A stretch of DNA of 48,854 nt from Oscillospiraceae bacterium (GCA_031254195.1 JAIRUW010000026.1:1-48854); one strand, 5' to 3'; counted from the first letter of the stretch, positions 30,869 to 41,341 are shown. Numbers and translations: made by a program. Notes: generated by a model not told the origin, from the sequence alone.

Positions 30869-32439
30869 GTCGCCGCCTCTTCCATCACAATTCTTGGGAA
30901 CAGGTTGTCGCCCCGTTTGACGGTAAAGCCCGCAGGGGGCTTCTCGTCCCAAACAGGAACCTCCGTCAACCCCAGCTGCAAGCGCAATTTGCCCATTGCC
31001 AGCGGCATAACGGGGTAGAGGAGTATAGACGCTCCGCGCAGCGTTTCCAGCAGCGTGTATAAAACTTGCCGCAAGTCCTCCGTTTTGTCAGGGTCTTTGG
31101 CAAGCTCCCACGGCATCGTCTCGTCGATAAATCGGTTGGCGCGGATAACAGGGGCCATCGCCTCGGTCACCGCCGTCTGTATGGCGAGTTTCTCCATGGC
31201 GTCCGTATACCGCTCCCGCGACGCCGCGCAAAGTTCCAGCACCTCGTTTTGCGGGACACATTCCGGTGTGACGGTCCCGTCAAAATATTTTTCCGCCATG
31301 GTTATACTGCGGGAGGCGAGGTTGCCCAGGTCGTTTGCCAAATCGGTATTGCAGCGGGAGACGAACAGTTCGCGGGTGATATTGCCGTCGCGGGCGAACG
31401 GCATCTCTCGCAGGACATAGTACCTTGTGCAATCCACGCCGTACTTGTCCACCAGCTCCGGCGCGTAAATCACATTGCCCAGCGATTTGCTCATCTTGTC
31501 GCTGCCCATTAAGAACCATGGATGCGCGAAGACCTGTTTCGGCAGCGGCACGCCCAGCGCCATTAGCAATCCCGGCCAGTAGAGGGTGTGGAAGCGCAGG
31601 ATATCCTTTCCAATGACATGTACGTCGCAGGGCCAATATTGATCGAACAGGCTCGTTTTTTTCGTCTCCGCGGAGCGGTCATGGGGTGCAGCGTCACGCT
31701 GCTCACTGGGGTCGTACCCCAGCGCGGTGATATAGTTGCTCAGCGCGTCCACCCAGACATACATCACATGTCCAGGGTCAAACTCAACGGGGATGCCCCA
31801 CTTAAACGACATGCGCGATACGCAGAAATCCTGCAAGCCCGGCTTGATATAGCCGTTGACCATCTCGTTCCTGCGGTTGTCCGGCTGGATGAAATCCGGG
31901 TTTTGATCGATATGCGCCGCCAGCCGGTCGGCGTAAGCCGAAAGGCGGAAAAAATACACTTCTTCTTTGAGCCATTCTACCGGACGCCCGCAATCAGGGC
32001 ATAGGTTTCCGTCAGGCGTCTTGTTAATCTGTGAATCTGTATGGAACGCTTCATCGGGTACGCAGTACCATCCCTCGTACGATTTTTTATATATATCGCC
32101 CTGATCGTAGAGTTTTTTGAACATACGCTTGACGATATTTTTATGGCGGTCTTCGGTGGTGCGAATGAAATCATTATACTCCACCATGCAAAGATCCCAT
32201 TCTTTGCGCAAATTTCCTGCAATACGGTCGACAAACTCCTGCGGCGTAACGCCTTCCTTTTCGGCGTTGCGTTCGATTTTAAGGCCGTGCTCGTCTGTTC
32301 CGGTCAGAAAATACACATCGTCGCCAATCAGCTTATGATACCGCGCCACGGCGTCGGTGACAATGGCTTCATAGGTATTGCCGATATGCGGCGGCTGCGA
32401 CGCGTATATGATGGAGGTGGTGATATAGAATTTAGACAT
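30865..32439 (-). CDS. metG: Methionyl-tRNA synthetase, short form
   Basis: The protein has 524 residues; it charges tRNA-Met. The HIGH motif is PPHIGNTYE near the N-terminus, the KMSKS loop is SDKMSKSLGN, and the catalytic core and anticodon domain are complete. The C-terminal tRNA-binding (EMAP-like) domain of B. subtilis-type enzymes is absent. The zinc knuckle keeps LCPDCGRP, but the first pair reads CVPDEAF where relatives have CxxC, so one of four cysteines is replaced by Asp. AAGGAG precedes the ATG. It lies 11 bases after glgP and overlaps the GH13 gene by four bases, an unusual place for a synthetase. Confidence 0.95.
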   Translation of the reverse strand: MSKFYITTSIIYASQPPHIGNTYEAIVTDAVARYHKLIGDDVYFLTGTDEHGLKIERNAEKEGVTPQEFVDRIAGNLRKEWDLCMVEYNDFIRTTEDRHKNIVKRMFKKLYDQGDIYKKSYEGWYCVPDEAFHTDSQINKTPDGNLCPDCGRPVEWLKEEVYFFRLSAYADRLAAHIDQNPDFIQPDNRRNEMVNGYIKPGLQDFCVSRMSFKWGIPVEFDPGHVMYVWVDALSNYITALGYDPSEQRDAAPHDRSAETKKTSLFDQYWPCDVHVIGKDILRFHTLYWPGLLMALGVPLPKQVFAHPWFLMGSDKMSKSLGNVIYAPELVDKYGVDCTRYYVLREMPFARDGNITRELFVSRCNTDLANDLGNLASRSITMAEKYFDGTVTPECVPQNEVLELCAASRERYTDAMEKLAIQTAVTEAMAPVIRANRFIDETMPWELAKDPDKTEDLRQVLYTLLETLRGASILLYPVMPLAMGKLRLQLGLTEVPVWDEKPPAGFTVKRGDNLFPRIVMEEAAT

Positions 32440-32450
32440 AGTGTATCTCC

Positions 32451-34883
32451 TTATCCCAGCGGCACATTCCAGATGTTCCGCGCGTACTCCGCGGTCGAGC
32501 GGTCGGCGGCGAAAAAGCCGGATTTTGCTATATTGATCAAGGACCGCTTATTCCATCCCGCCGTGTCGCGGTAGGCAGCTTCCACTTCCCTGTGGCAAGC
32601 GCAGTATCCTTCAAAGTCGGCCATCAGGAAATAGGGGTCCGCCCCTTCATACCCTCCGATGAGCAGACCGTGGACAAGGTCGGCATACTCCACGCCGTCG
32701 CTCAAGCCTCCCGTAAGCTGGTCAAGGACACGGCGCAGCGCGGGGTTGCGCGCGACATACGGCATGGGCGAATAGCCATCCCGGTGCATTTGCTCCACCT
32801 CATCGGCTTTCAGGCCAAAAATAAAGATATTCTCCGGGCCGACCAGCTCCGCGATTTCGACGTTGGCGCCGTCCAGCGTGCCGACAGTGTTCGCGCCGTT
32901 GAGCATGAATTTCATGTTGCCTGTGCCCGACGCCTCTTTGCCGGCGGTGGAGATCTGTTCGCTCACCTCGCTGGCCGGTATCAGGCGCTCGGCCAAAGAG
33001 ACGCTGTAATTTTCCAAAAACACGACCGAGAGCTTCCCTTTGGCAGCCGGGTCGGCGGCGATATGGGCGGCGATACTGTGGATGAGGCGGATGATGCGCT
33101 TGGCGATATAGTACCCGGGGGCGGCTTTGGCCCCGAAGATAAAGGTGCGGGGCAGGAAATCGGCGGAAGGGTTGTCCTTTAAGGTGTTGTAAAGATGCAG
33201 GATATGCAGTGCGTTGAGCAGCTGCCGCTTATATTCGTGCAGGCGTTTGACCTGTACGTCGAACACGCTGGACGAGTCAATCTTTACCCCGCGCGTTTTT
33301 TGTAAAAAGGCCGCGAAGTCGATTTTGTTTTCCCGTTTGATTTTGCCCAGTTCCTCAAGCAGCGCCGTGTCGCCCGTCTTTTTGAGCAGCCCCTCCAGCG
33401 CGCTGGCGCGGGTGAGATAGCTGTCTCCGTCAAGCGTGTCGCAGAGAAGCGTATGCAGGCGCGGGTTTATTTGCGACAGCCAGCGGCGATGATCGACGCC
33501 GTTGGTGACATTGTGGAACTTGTTGGGCCATAGCGCCGCTTGGCTCTTGAATAAATCGTCGCGCAAGATATTGGAGTGCAGCGCGCTGACGCCGTTGACG
33601 GCAAAACACGAGTAAACGCAAAGGTTGGCCATATGCACATGGTTGCCCCATATGATGGCCGACCGGGATACCCGGTCTTCGTCGCCGAACGCCTCCCAAT
33701 AAAATTGCATACTGCGCTTGTTAATCTCGCACAGAATCATCCAAATACGCGGCAGCAGCATCTCAATCAGCTCGTTGGGCCACGACTCCAGGGCCTCGGC
33801 AAGGACGGTGTGGTTGGTATAAGCGACGCAGTTGGTGACGATCTGCCACGCGCGCTCCCAGCTTATCCCTTCCTCGTCCATGAAAATGCGCATCAGCTCG
33901 GGAATGATCAGGGTGGGGTGGGTGTCGTTGATCTGGATGACATTCCAGCGGTGGAAATTTTGCAGGTTGCCGTGCTTGCGCTTATGCCGCCGCACAATGC
34001 TCTGGGCCGTCGCCGAAACGAAGAAATACTGCTGGCGCAGGCGGAGCATCTTGCCCTCCATATGGTTGTCGTTGGGATAGAGCACCATATTGATGACACG
34101 CGCCATCGCGTCCTGCTCGGTCGCCTGCATGTAATTGCCTTCCGAAAATTGCTCCATGTCGATGGCGGTGGCGGCCGGGCTTTTGGCTTGCCAAAGCCTC
34201 AGCTTATTGGTTTCGGAACGGCCATAGCCGTTGACGGTCATATCGAGCGGCACGGCCAGCACCTTGGTATCGTTCCGAACCGTGGCCTTCATCCGCTCAT
34301 TCTCTTTATAGAAGACCACATCGCCGCCGAACGAAACCGACACCGCGTCGTCGGCGCGGGCCGAAAGCCAGACGCTGCCCTTATCGTACCAGGGGTCGGG
34401 CTGTTCGATCTGTTCGCCGTCAAGAATGCGCTGAACAAAAATGCCAAATTGATAGCACAGCGAATACCCGGTGGCGCGGATGCCCAGCGAGGTCATGGCC
34501 TCCAGATAACAGGCCGCGAGACGCCCCAAACCGCCGTTGCCCAGACCCGCGTCCGGTTCCTCTTCGGCGATGTCGCTCAGGTTCAGGTTCAGCAGTAAAA
34601 GCGCTTTTCCCAACGGTTCAAGGACGCCGAGATTGAAGGCGTTTTTCATGAGGCTGCGCCCCAGTAAAAATTCCAGGGACAAATAATGAACCTCACGCTC
34701 GTCCTGCTGCTTCTTAGGCGGCGCGCCTGTTTGCTCAGGCACGCCTACCTCGCCCATTAAGTCAAAAATTGCCATGGCGCAGGCACGGAAACGCAGTTCC
34801 GGCGACGCAGTTTCGGGCGTCCTGCCGAAATTGCGCTGTAAGCGGCCGCGGATGCTAAGGGCTAGTTCCTCGGGGGTATACAT
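32451..34883 (-). CDS. glgP: Glycogen phosphorylase
   Basis: The protein has 810 residues from the ATG at 34881-34883, which has GGGAG about eleven bases upstream; an ATG six codons earlier (34901) has no proper ribosome site but cannot be excluded. GlgP releases glucose-1-phosphate from glycogen or maltodextrin ends. The family core is complete: HYLSLEFLLGRSL, ADAGLGNGGLGRLAACYLE-like phrase at about residue 90, VIQINDTHPTL, and the pyridoxal-phosphate site KEASGTGNMKFMLNGA with its Lys. It lies between glgA and metG in the operon. Confidence 0.95.
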   Translation of the reverse strand: MYTPEELALSIRGRLQRNFGRTPETASPELRFRACAMAIFDLMGEVGVPEQTGAPPKKQQDEREVHYLSLEFLLGRSLMKNAFNLGVLEPLGKALLLLNLNLSDIAEEEPDAGLGNGGLGRLAACYLEAMTSLGIRATGYSLCYQFGIFVQRILDGEQIEQPDPWYDKGSVWLSARADDAVSVSFGGDVVFYKENERMKATVRNDTKVLAVPLDMTVNGYGRSETNKLRLWQAKSPAATAIDMEQFSEGNYMQATEQDAMARVINMVLYPNDNHMEGKMLRLRQQYFFVSATAQSIVRRHKRKHGNLQNFHRWNVIQINDTHPTLIIPELMRIFMDEEGISWERAWQIVTNCVAYTNHTVLAEALESWPNELIEMLLPRIWMILCEINKRSMQFYWEAFGDEDRVSRSAIIWGNHVHMANLCVYSCFAVNGVSALHSNILRDDLFKSQAALWPNKFHNVTNGVDHRRWLSQINPRLHTLLCDTLDGDSYLTRASALEGLLKKTGDTALLEELGKIKRENKIDFAAFLQKTRGVKIDSSSVFDVQVKRLHEYKRQLLNALHILHLYNTLKDNPSADFLPRTFIFGAKAAPGYYIAKRIIRLIHSIAAHIAADPAAKGKLSVVFLENYSVSLAERLIPASEVSEQISTAGKEASGTGNMKFMLNGANTVGTLDGANVEIAELVGPENIFIFGLKADEVEQMHRDGYSPMPYVARNPALRRVLDQLTGGLSDGVEYADLVHGLLIGGYEGADPYFLMADFEGYCACHREVEAAYRDTAGWNKRSLINIAKSGFFAADRSTAEYARNIWNVPLG

Positions 34884-34923
34884 GGATTTGTTTGCTCCCA
34901 TCTTCTTATAATATATTTATAGA

Positions 34924-36360
34924 CTATTTGCAGGTATCTCTATACAGTTTTTTGTATGCTTTGGCGGAATCCGTCCAACTAAAATCCCGGGTCATGCCCC
35001 GTTTCATCAGCTCCTTCCAGCGTTTCTTGTCGTTGTAATACAGCTCTACGGCGCGCTGTACGGCGTGGAGCAGGTCATATTTGTCATAATTGGCGAACGT
35101 AAAGCCCAAACCTTCGCCCGTTTCGGGGTTGTACGGTTCCACCGTATCTTTTAAGCCGCCCGTTTCGCGGACAACGGGCACCGTCCCGTAGCGCATGGCA
35201 ATCATCTGCGAGAGGCCGCACGGCTCGGATTGGCTGGGCATCAGGAACATGTCGCCGCCCGCGTACAGCGCGCCGGACAGCGAGGGGTTGAACAGGATGG
35301 AGGCCGACAGCCGCCCCTCATAGTTATGCCGGGCAGCGGAGAAAAACTGCTCAAAATGCCAGTCGCCCCGCCCAAGGATGGCGAACTGAACGTCCATATC
35401 CATCAGTTCCTCCAGCGCGGCGGTGACCAGATCCAGCCCTTTGTGGCTGACCAGACGCCCCACCGAAACGATCAGCGGCACATCGTCCCTTTGCGCAAGC
35501 CCCAGGAGCTTTTGCACCTCGGCTTTGCAAACGGCTTTGCCTGCCGGTTTCTCTGCGGAGAAGGCCTTTGCCAGATTTTCGTCGGTGGCCGGGTCAAAGA
35601 GTACCGTGTCAATGCCGTTAAGGATGCCGGACAGCTTATCGTGGTTTGCCGCGAGGACGCCCTCCAGTCCGTGGGCGTAATAGGCGTATTGCAGTTCCTC
35701 CGCGTACGCGGGGCTGACCGTGGTCACCCGGTCGCTCTGCTCAATCGCGCCCTTCATCAGGTTAAGGCCGCCCATAAACTCCAGCGTTCCACCGTCGAAG
35801 AGGGTATGGGGCAGGCCGAATATGTTTTCCAGAGTTTCGCGCCCGAATCTCCCCTGATACTCGATGTTGTGGATGGTGAAAACAGTACGGATGGCGTCAA
35901 TCGCCGGAACGCCGTCATACAAGCGGCGCATATAGATGGGGACGAGCGCCGTCTGCCAGTCGTTGCAGTGCACGACATCGGGCACCCAGCCGTCGAACTC
36001 GGTAAGCAGGGCCGCAACGGCGCGGGAGAAGAAGGCGTAGCGCTCCCCGTCGTCATAGTGGCCGTAAATATCGGCGCGTTTGAAGTAAAACTCGTTGTCT
36101 ACAAAATAATAGGTAACGCCGTCCTTTTTCAGTTCAAACAGGCCGCAGTAAAGGTTGCGCCACGCGAGCGGTACATAGATGTATTTGATGAACTTCATCT
36201 GCGCGCGCCATTGGTCGGGAATGGAGCCGTATAACGGTAAGATGACGCGTACCCCATAACTGCTTCCGGCCATTGCCGCCGGCAGCGCCCCCGCGACGTC
36301 CCCCAGCCCGCCGGCCTTGGCGAACGGCGCCGCTTCGCTGGTCGCGAATAGGATCTTCAT
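34924..36360 (-). CDS. glgA: Glycogen synthase (ADP-glucose)
   Basis: The protein has 478 residues, the usual bacterial length. It adds glucose from ADP-glucose to alpha-1,4-glucan. The N-terminal ADP-glucose-binding motif KAGGLGDVAGALP lies at about residues 16-28. Further signs are VVHCNDWQTALVP, FTIHNIEYQGRF, and the GT5 C-terminal stretch PSQSEPCGLSQMIAMRYGT with the catalytic Glu, and RETGGLKDTV. It starts 17 bases after glgD. Confidence 0.95.
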   Translation of the reverse strand: MKILFATSEAAPFAKAGGLGDVAGALPAAMAGSSYGVRVILPLYGSIPDQWRAQMKFIKYIYVPLAWRNLYCGLFELKKDGVTYYFVDNEFYFKRADIYGHYDDGERYAFFSRAVAALLTEFDGWVPDVVHCNDWQTALVPIYMRRLYDGVPAIDAIRTVFTIHNIEYQGRFGRETLENIFGLPHTLFDGGTLEFMGGLNLMKGAIEQSDRVTTVSPAYAEELQYAYYAHGLEGVLAANHDKLSGILNGIDTVLFDPATDENLAKAFSAEKPAGKAVCKAEVQKLLGLAQRDDVPLIVSVGRLVSHKGLDLVTAALEELMDMDVQFAILGRGDWHFEQFFSAARHNYEGRLSASILFNPSLSGALYAGGDMFLMPSQSEPCGLSQMIAMRYGTVPVVRETGGLKDTVEPYNPETGEGLGFTFANYDKYDLLHAVQRAVELYYNDKKRWKELMKRGMTRDFSWTDSAKAYKKLYRDTCK

Positions 36361-36377
36361 GGTTATCCCGTCCTTTC

Positions 36378-37493
36378 TTATACAACCGAGCCTTTCGATA
36401 TGGCAATCGGGTATGACTCATGCCCTTTCAGGGCACGCCCCCGTGTAACCCTCACCTCCTTGTCGGTAATGGCAAAAGAGAGGTCTACATCCCTCTCTAT
36501 ATGGGTGTCCTGCATCAAGATGCAGTTTTTTAGTCTCGCGCCCGCGTCAATCGTCACGCCGCGGAACACAACGCAGTCTTCCAATTCCCCCTTGATGACG
36601 CAGCCATCGGCGACGATGCTGCGCTTGACGCGGCTCTCGGGCGCATAGTAGGTGGACGCCTCGTCACGCACCTTGGTTTTAACAGGACGGCTGCGGGAAA
36701 ATAGGTCGTTGCGGACATCGGGCTTCAGCAGGTTCATCGACTGCTTGAAATAATCGGCGACCGACTGCGGGCGGGTGGAAAATCCCTTGTGGATATAAGC
36801 GGCGATATTGAGCCGGCTTTGCATCCGCTGCAAAACATCGCGGGTAAAGTTTACAAAGCTGTGGGCGGCACAGTCGGCTAAAATGCCCTCCAGCAGTGAT
36901 TTGGAGAGGAGATATACCCCTATGCAGGGGTAGGTGTTCTCGTCCAGCCCGCTGAGCAGCACTTCGCTCACCCGTCCTTCTGCGCCGACGCGGAGGTAGG
37001 CGTCGCTTTCCTGCCCGGACTCACAATCCAGGCAGACGCAGGTGATATCCGCGCCCGCCTTCATGTGGCGCTCCAGGATTTCTTCTAAGGGCAGGTTGAC
37101 AATCAAATCCCCATCTGCCAGAACGACATATTCCTGCCGGATATAGGCGATGTAGCTTGTGACGGCATAAAGCGCTTCCAGCTTCCCGCGGTAGGTGGAG
37201 GCGTCGCGCCGTATGCCCGCGTAAGCGAACGGGGGCAGCAGCCGCAAGCCGCCGCGTTTACGGGCAAGATCCCAGTCCCGGCCGGAACCGAGGTGGTCGA
37301 GCAGGGATTGGTAATTCTCGCGCATGATAACGCCTATGTCGGTGATGCCGGCGTTGACCATATTGGAAAGCATAAAGTCAATGACGCGGTACCGCCCGCC
37401 GTAGGGGATGGAGGACGCCGTCCTGTGTTCGGTCAGCTCCTTGAGCCGGACGTTGGAGGAATACGCGAATAAAATGCCGTGCATGTTTTTCAT
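36378..37493 (-). CDS. glgD: GlgD, regulatory subunit of ADP-glucose pyrophosphorylase
   Basis: The protein has 371 residues from the ATG at 37491-37493, which follows GGGGAGA at about nine bases. It resembles GlgC but has lost catalytic features: the N-terminal pyrophosphorylase loop reads GILFAYSSNVRLKELT where GlgC has [14 protein letters not shown], and the metal motif is LADGDLIVN where GlgC has LGGDHIY. This matches the GlgD partner of Firmicutes, which is inactive alone and modulates GlgC. A C-terminal left-handed helix domain is present (CVIKGELEDCVVFRGVTID). Confidence 0.92.
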   Translation of the reverse strand: MKNMHGILFAYSSNVRLKELTEHRTASSIPYGGRYRVIDFMLSNMVNAGITDIGVIMRENYQSLLDHLGSGRDWDLARKRGGLRLLPPFAYAGIRRDASTYRGKLEALYAVTSYIAYIRQEYVVLADGDLIVNLPLEEILERHMKAGADITCVCLDCESGQESDAYLRVGAEGRVSEVLLSGLDENTYPCIGVYLLSKSLLEGILADCAAHSFVNFTRDVLQRMQSRLNIAAYIHKGFSTRPQSVADYFKQSMNLLKPDVRNDLFSRSRPVKTKVRDEASTYYAPESRVKRSIVADGCVIKGELEDCVVFRGVTIDAGARLKNCILMQDTHIERDVDLSFAITDKEVRVTRGRALKGHESYPIAISKGSVV

Positions 37494-37538
37494 AAGCCAT
37501 CGTCTCCCCAATTGTCCATTGTCATTATCGGTCGGTCG

Positions 37539-38738
37539 CTATACAAGATCCGCATCGGCCATTTCCTGCGCCCCCACGACCTTGCCCGGGCCAATCTTGA
37601 CGCCGGACGCGATGACGGCCACGCCCCAGTCTTCGGGAGGCCCCGCAAACTCTCCGGGCGGCGAGCCGACCTTGGCCCCTGACTGAATATGCGCGTTTTC
37701 GGCTATGATGGCATATTTGACGATAGCCCCCCGCTCGATGACAGCGCCGGGCATGATAATCGAATATTCCACAAAAGCGCCCTGTTCGACCGTGACGTCG
37801 TTAAATAGCACAGAGTTAAACACCCCGCCGTAGACGGAGCACCCCTCGGTGACAAGGCTGTGGGAAATGGTGGCGTTGTCGCCAACATAATGGGGAGGGG
37901 CGATGGGGTTTCTGGCGTAAATGCGCCACGCGGGGCTGGAGAGGTCGATATCCGAGCCGGAAAGCATGTCCATATTAGCTTCCCAAAGGCTGTCGATGGT
38001 TCCCACATCGCGCCAATAGCCCGAAAAGCGGTACGCCACCATTTTCTCGCCTCCGGCCAGCATCGAGGTGATGATATTGGCTCCAAAGTCGTTTTTGCTC
38101 TTTGGGTTCGCCTCGTCTTCAATCAAATACCGCTTGAGCTTTTCCCAGGTAAAGATGTAGATGCCCATAGACGCCAGCGTGCTCTTAGGTTTTGCCGGTT
38201 TTTCCTCAAACTCAAAGATTACGTCGTTCTCATCCACATTCATGATGCCCATCCGCGACGCTTCCTCCACCGATACCTCGATGACCGGGATGGTGCAGTC
38301 GGCCTGCGTTTTTTTGTGCTGCTCCAGCATTATGGCGTAGTCCATCTTATAGATGTGGTCGCCGCCGAGCACCAAGACATATTCAGGATTGTAGTTTTCG
38401 ATAAAGGAGATGTTCTGGTAAATAGCATTGGCGCTGCCTTTATACCATGTGCCCGCCTTGCCCTTGATATAGGGCGGCAGGATATGCACCCCGCCTTCCA
38501 GCCGGTCAAGGTCCCACGGCTGTCCCGAGCCGATATAGGAATTGAGCTCATGGGGCTGGTACTGCGTCAGCACGCCGACCGTATCGATGCCGGAGTTGGA
38601 GCAGTTCGAGAGGGGAAAGTCGATCAGGCGGAACTTGCCCCCGAACGGCAAGGCAGGTTTTGCCACATGGGCGGTGAGGACATACAGGCGGCTCCCCTGC
38701 CCCCCTGCGAGAAGCATGGCGATGATTTCTTTTTTCAT
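37539..38738 (-). CDS. glgC: Glucose-1-phosphate adenylyltransferase, catalytic subunit
   Basis: The protein has 399 residues. It makes ADP-glucose from ATP and glucose-1-phosphate, the committed step of glycogen synthesis. Visible signs: [11 protein letters not shown] with the pyrophosphorylase loop, [25 protein letters not shown], the metal-binding [11 protein letters not shown], and the glucose-1-phosphate site [10 protein letters not shown]. The C-terminal domain has the hexapeptide repeats of the left-handed helix. The ATG lies four bases past the glgB stop; AAGG in the end of glgB serves as ribosome site. Confidence 0.95.
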   Translation of the reverse strand: MKKEIIAMLLAGGQGSRLYVLTAHVAKPALPFGGKFRLIDFPLSNCSNSGIDTVGVLTQYQPHELNSYIGSGQPWDLDRLEGGVHILPPYIKGKAGTWYKGSANAIYQNISFIENYNPEYVLVLGGDHIYKMDYAIMLEQHKKTQADCTIPVIEVSVEEASRMGIMNVDENDVIFEFEEKPAKPKSTLASMGIYIFTWEKLKRYLIEDEANPKSKNDFGANIITSMLAGGEKMVAYRFSGYWRDVGTIDSLWEANMDMLSGSDIDLSSPAWRIYARNPIAPPHYVGDNATISHSLVTEGCSVYGGVFNSVLFNDVTVEQGAFVEYSIIMPGAVIERGAIVKYAIIAENAHIQSGAKVGSPPGEFAGPPEDWGVAVIASGVKIGPGKVVGAQEMADADLV

Positions 38739-38742
38739 ACAA

Positions 38743-40617
38743 TCACGCCTTTTTCAAAAAGATGGCTCCGTACGGAGGGAGGGTAATCTGCGCCGACCAC
38801 TGCCGGTCTCCGCACGGGATGTTTTCGGCGGACAGGGATCCATTGACATAGCCAAAGCCGCCGAAACGGTCTTCATTGGTGTTGAGCACCTCTTGATAGA
38901 TGCCCGGGCCGGGCAATGCCAGCCGGTACCCTTCCCGGTTGACCGGGGAGAAATTGAACAGGCAGATGACCGTTCCGCCTTCGGAATCGATCCGCATGAA
39001 GGAGAGGGTATTCCCCTGATAGTCGCCCGGCGTGATCCAGGCAAATCCCTCCCACGAATCGTCAATCTCCCACAGGCACCGGTTTTGCAGATAGAACATG
39101 TTGAGCATCTTTACAAAATCCTTGAACTTGCCGTGCATGTCGTATTCCAGCAGGTGCCAGTCCAGGCTCTGCTTGAAATTCCACTCGATAAACTGGGCGA
39201 ACTCAATGCCCATAAAGGCCATCTTTTTGCCCGGATGCGCAATCATGTAAGCAAGGTAGGCGCGCGTACCCGCGAATTTATCGACATAATACCCGGGCAT
39301 TTTTTCAATGATGGAGCATTTCCCGTGTACGACCTCGTCGTGCGAAAGCGGCAGGATGAAATTTTCGGAAAAAGCGTACATCATCGAGAAGGTCATCTTG
39401 TTGTGGTTGTATTGCCGGAAGATAGGGTCGAGCGTGACATAGGACAGCGTGTCGTTCATCCAGCCCATATTCCATTTGAAATTAAAGCCCAGACCGCCCA
39501 TATAAACGGGCTTTGTGACCATCGGCCACGATGTGGATTCCTCGGCGATCATCAGCGCGTGGGGAAAAGCGGCGAATATCTGCTCGTTGGTTTTTCGAAG
39601 GAAATCCAGCGCTTCAAGGTTCTCACGCCCGCCGTAGATGTTGCGCGGGCCGCCGCCGCTCTTGCCGTAGTCAAGGTAGAGCATACTGGCCACGGCGTCT
39701 ACCCGCAGGCCGTCGGCATGGAAGACGTCCATCCAGAACATCGCGCTGGACATCAGGAAGGAACAAGTCTCGTTGCGCCCGTAGTCAAATATGCGCGTAC
39801 CCCAGTCGGGGTGTTCCCGGCGCTCGGGATCGGAATATTCATAACAGCATCCGCCGTCAAAGTTAATCAGCCCGTGCCCGTCCTTGGGAAAATGAGCGGG
39901 CACCCAGTCCAGAATCACGCCCACGCCCGATTGGTGGCATAAATCAATCAGCCGCATCAGGTCTTTGGGGGTGCCGTAACGGCTGGTGGCGGCGAAATAC
40001 CCGGTGACCTGATACCCCCAGGAGTCGTCAAGCGGATGCTCCATCACCGGCATGATCTCAATATGTGTATAGCCCATTTCCTTTACATACGGGACGAGCC
40101 GTTCCGCCGTCTCCGCGTATGTGAGGAAGCGGTCGTCCTCCCCGCGCTGCCATGATCCGAGATGCAGTTCATATATGTTGAGAGGCCGTCCGTACGGCGC
40201 CCGGCGCGCGGCAATCCAAGAGCCGTCGCCCCACTCGTAGCCCGAAAGGTCGTAAACCTTTGACGCCGTTTTGGGGCGCACCTCGGAATGGAAGGCATAC
40301 GGGTCGCTCTTTTCCTGGGTAGCCCCGTCGCGCCCTTTTACGGCGTATTTATAGGAATCATACTCCTGAAGGCCGGCTACAAAGACCTCCCACACACCCA
40401 CCGATACTTTCTCCATCGGCGTTTTCCCGTGCCCCCACCCATTGAACTCGCCGATGACCGAGACGGCATCGGCGTCCGGCGCCCACACGCGGAACACTAC
40501 GCCTTTCTTGCCGCCGCGCTCCTCTATGCGAGCCCCCATAAAATCATACGCGCGGCAATCATTCCCCTCGTGAAAGAGATATAAATGGTTTTCTACGTCG
40601 GTTTTCTTCTTTGACAT
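38743..40617 (-). CDS. glgB: 1,4-alpha-glucan branching enzyme
   Basis: The protein has 624 residues. The N-terminal CBM48 domain ([21 protein letters not shown]) is followed by the GH13 barrel: [17 protein letters not shown] with nucleophile Asp, MIAEESTSW with acid Glu, [10 protein letters not shown] with the stabilising Asp, and [21 protein letters not shown] early in the barrel, all typical of branching enzymes. It creates the alpha-1,6 branches of glycogen. GGGAG precedes the ATG at 40615-40617, 14 bases after pduL. Confidence 0.95.
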   Translation of the reverse strand: MSKKKTDVENHLYLFHEGNDCRAYDFMGARIEERGGKKGVVFRVWAPDADAVSVIGEFNGWGHGKTPMEKVSVGVWEVFVAGLQEYDSYKYAVKGRDGATQEKSDPYAFHSEVRPKTASKVYDLSGYEWGDGSWIAARRAPYGRPLNIYELHLGSWQRGEDDRFLTYAETAERLVPYVKEMGYTHIEIMPVMEHPLDDSWGYQVTGYFAATSRYGTPKDLMRLIDLCHQSGVGVILDWVPAHFPKDGHGLINFDGGCCYEYSDPERREHPDWGTRIFDYGRNETCSFLMSSAMFWMDVFHADGLRVDAVASMLYLDYGKSGGGPRNIYGGRENLEALDFLRKTNEQIFAAFPHALMIAEESTSWPMVTKPVYMGGLGFNFKWNMGWMNDTLSYVTLDPIFRQYNHNKMTFSMMYAFSENFILPLSHDEVVHGKCSIIEKMPGYYVDKFAGTRAYLAYMIAHPGKKMAFMGIEFAQFIEWNFKQSLDWHLLEYDMHGKFKDFVKMLNMFYLQNRCLWEIDDSWEGFAWITPGDYQGNTLSFMRIDSEGGTVICLFNFSPVNREGYRLALPGPGIYQEVLNTNEDRFGGFGYVNGSLSAENIPCGDRQWSAQITLPPYGAIFLKKA

Positions 40618-40631
40618 GGCGGGATCACTCC

Positions 40632-41195
40632 CTAAATTATTTCTCCATACACTTCACCCGATAATCCCGCTGCGTTCATCTCGTCATAATCGAGATGGAC
40701 TTCTGTATAGAATTTTTCCGATACGCGCACCGACACCTCTCCGAAAATCACGGCGCGTTCTCCCCCGACTTTGACCTGCACCGTATCGCGCCCGGTGATG
40801 CCCAGTTTTGCCGCATCCTCCGGGGTGACATGCAGGTGGCGTTTGGCGACGACGCAGCCTTCGGCCAAATCGACCGAGCCGGCCGGTCCTTCCAGCCGGA
40901 CGGGCGCGGAACCGGCAACGTCCCCGCTGAGGCGCACCGGCGCGGTGACGCCCAGCACACGCGCGTCGGTGAGGGAGATTTCGGCTTGCGTAACCTTGCG
41001 CTCCGGCCCGAGAACCGATACGCGCTCAATTTTGCCGCGCGGCCCCGCCAGTGTGACCTTCTCATCGGTCAAAAACTCGCCGGGCTGCAGAAGATCGCGC
41101 TTCCTGTTTAGCTGAAACCCTTTGCCGAACAGTGTTTCAACATCCTCGCGCTTCAAATGTACGTGCCGGGCCGACCCTTCAATAAGTACTGACAT
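40632..41195 (-). CDS. PduL-type phosphate acyltransferase (phosphotransacylase)
   Basis: The protein has 187 residues from the ATG at 41193-41195, preceded by GGGGTGG. PduL enzymes exchange acyl-CoA and acyl-phosphate. The zinc-binding histidines sit in the two repeated phrases ARHVHLKRED and KRHLHVTPEDA, and again in TEVHLDYDEMNAAG, with the family phrase TDARVLGV between them. There is no long N-terminal extension, so no microcompartment-targeting signal is evident, and no shell genes are nearby; a housekeeping phosphotransacetylase is likely. It is the first gene of the glycogen operon. Confidence 0.9.
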   Translation of the reverse strand: MSVLIEGSARHVHLKREDVETLFGKGFQLNRKRDLLQPGEFLTDEKVTLAGPRGKIERVSVLGPERKVTQAEISLTDARVLGVTAPVRLSGDVAGSAPVRLEGPAGSVDLAEGCVVAKRHLHVTPEDAAKLGITGRDTVQVKVGGERAVIFGEVSVRVSEKFYTEVHLDYDEMNAAGLSGEVYGEII

Positions 41196-41236
41196 AAATC
41201 CACCCCAAACCGTTCTTAATCGTAATGCGTGACCAT

Positions 41237-41265
41237 ATTCTAGCACATATCCCTGGTGTTTGCAA
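41237..41265 (-). promoter_or_regulatory. Promoter of the pduL-glg operon
   Basis: On the minus strand TTGCAA (41260-41265) and TAGAAT (41237-41242) are spaced by 17 bases. The start near 41230 gives a leader of about 35 bases. The intergenic gaps downstream are 4-45 bases, so this one promoter may serve all nine genes down to 28,550. Confidence 0.6.
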
Positions 41266-41312
41266 CTACATTGTGTTTTGACAAATAAACCGGAAATATT
41301 CCAAAATATCTC

Positions 41313-41341
41313 TTTACTTTCCGTATTCCCCATCGTATAAT
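41313..41341 (+). promoter_or_regulatory. Promoter of the XRE regulator gene at 41374
   Basis: TTTACT (41313-41318) and TATAAT (41336-41341) are 17 bases apart, with a start near 41348 and a leader of about 26 bases. It is divergent from the pduL promoter 48 bases away, so the regulator might act on both. Confidence 0.55.

Noticed and set aside
40632..41195. A microcompartment operon suggested by PduL
   Set aside because: No shell-protein genes, no encapsulation peptide and no diol or ethanolamine enzymes are in the window.
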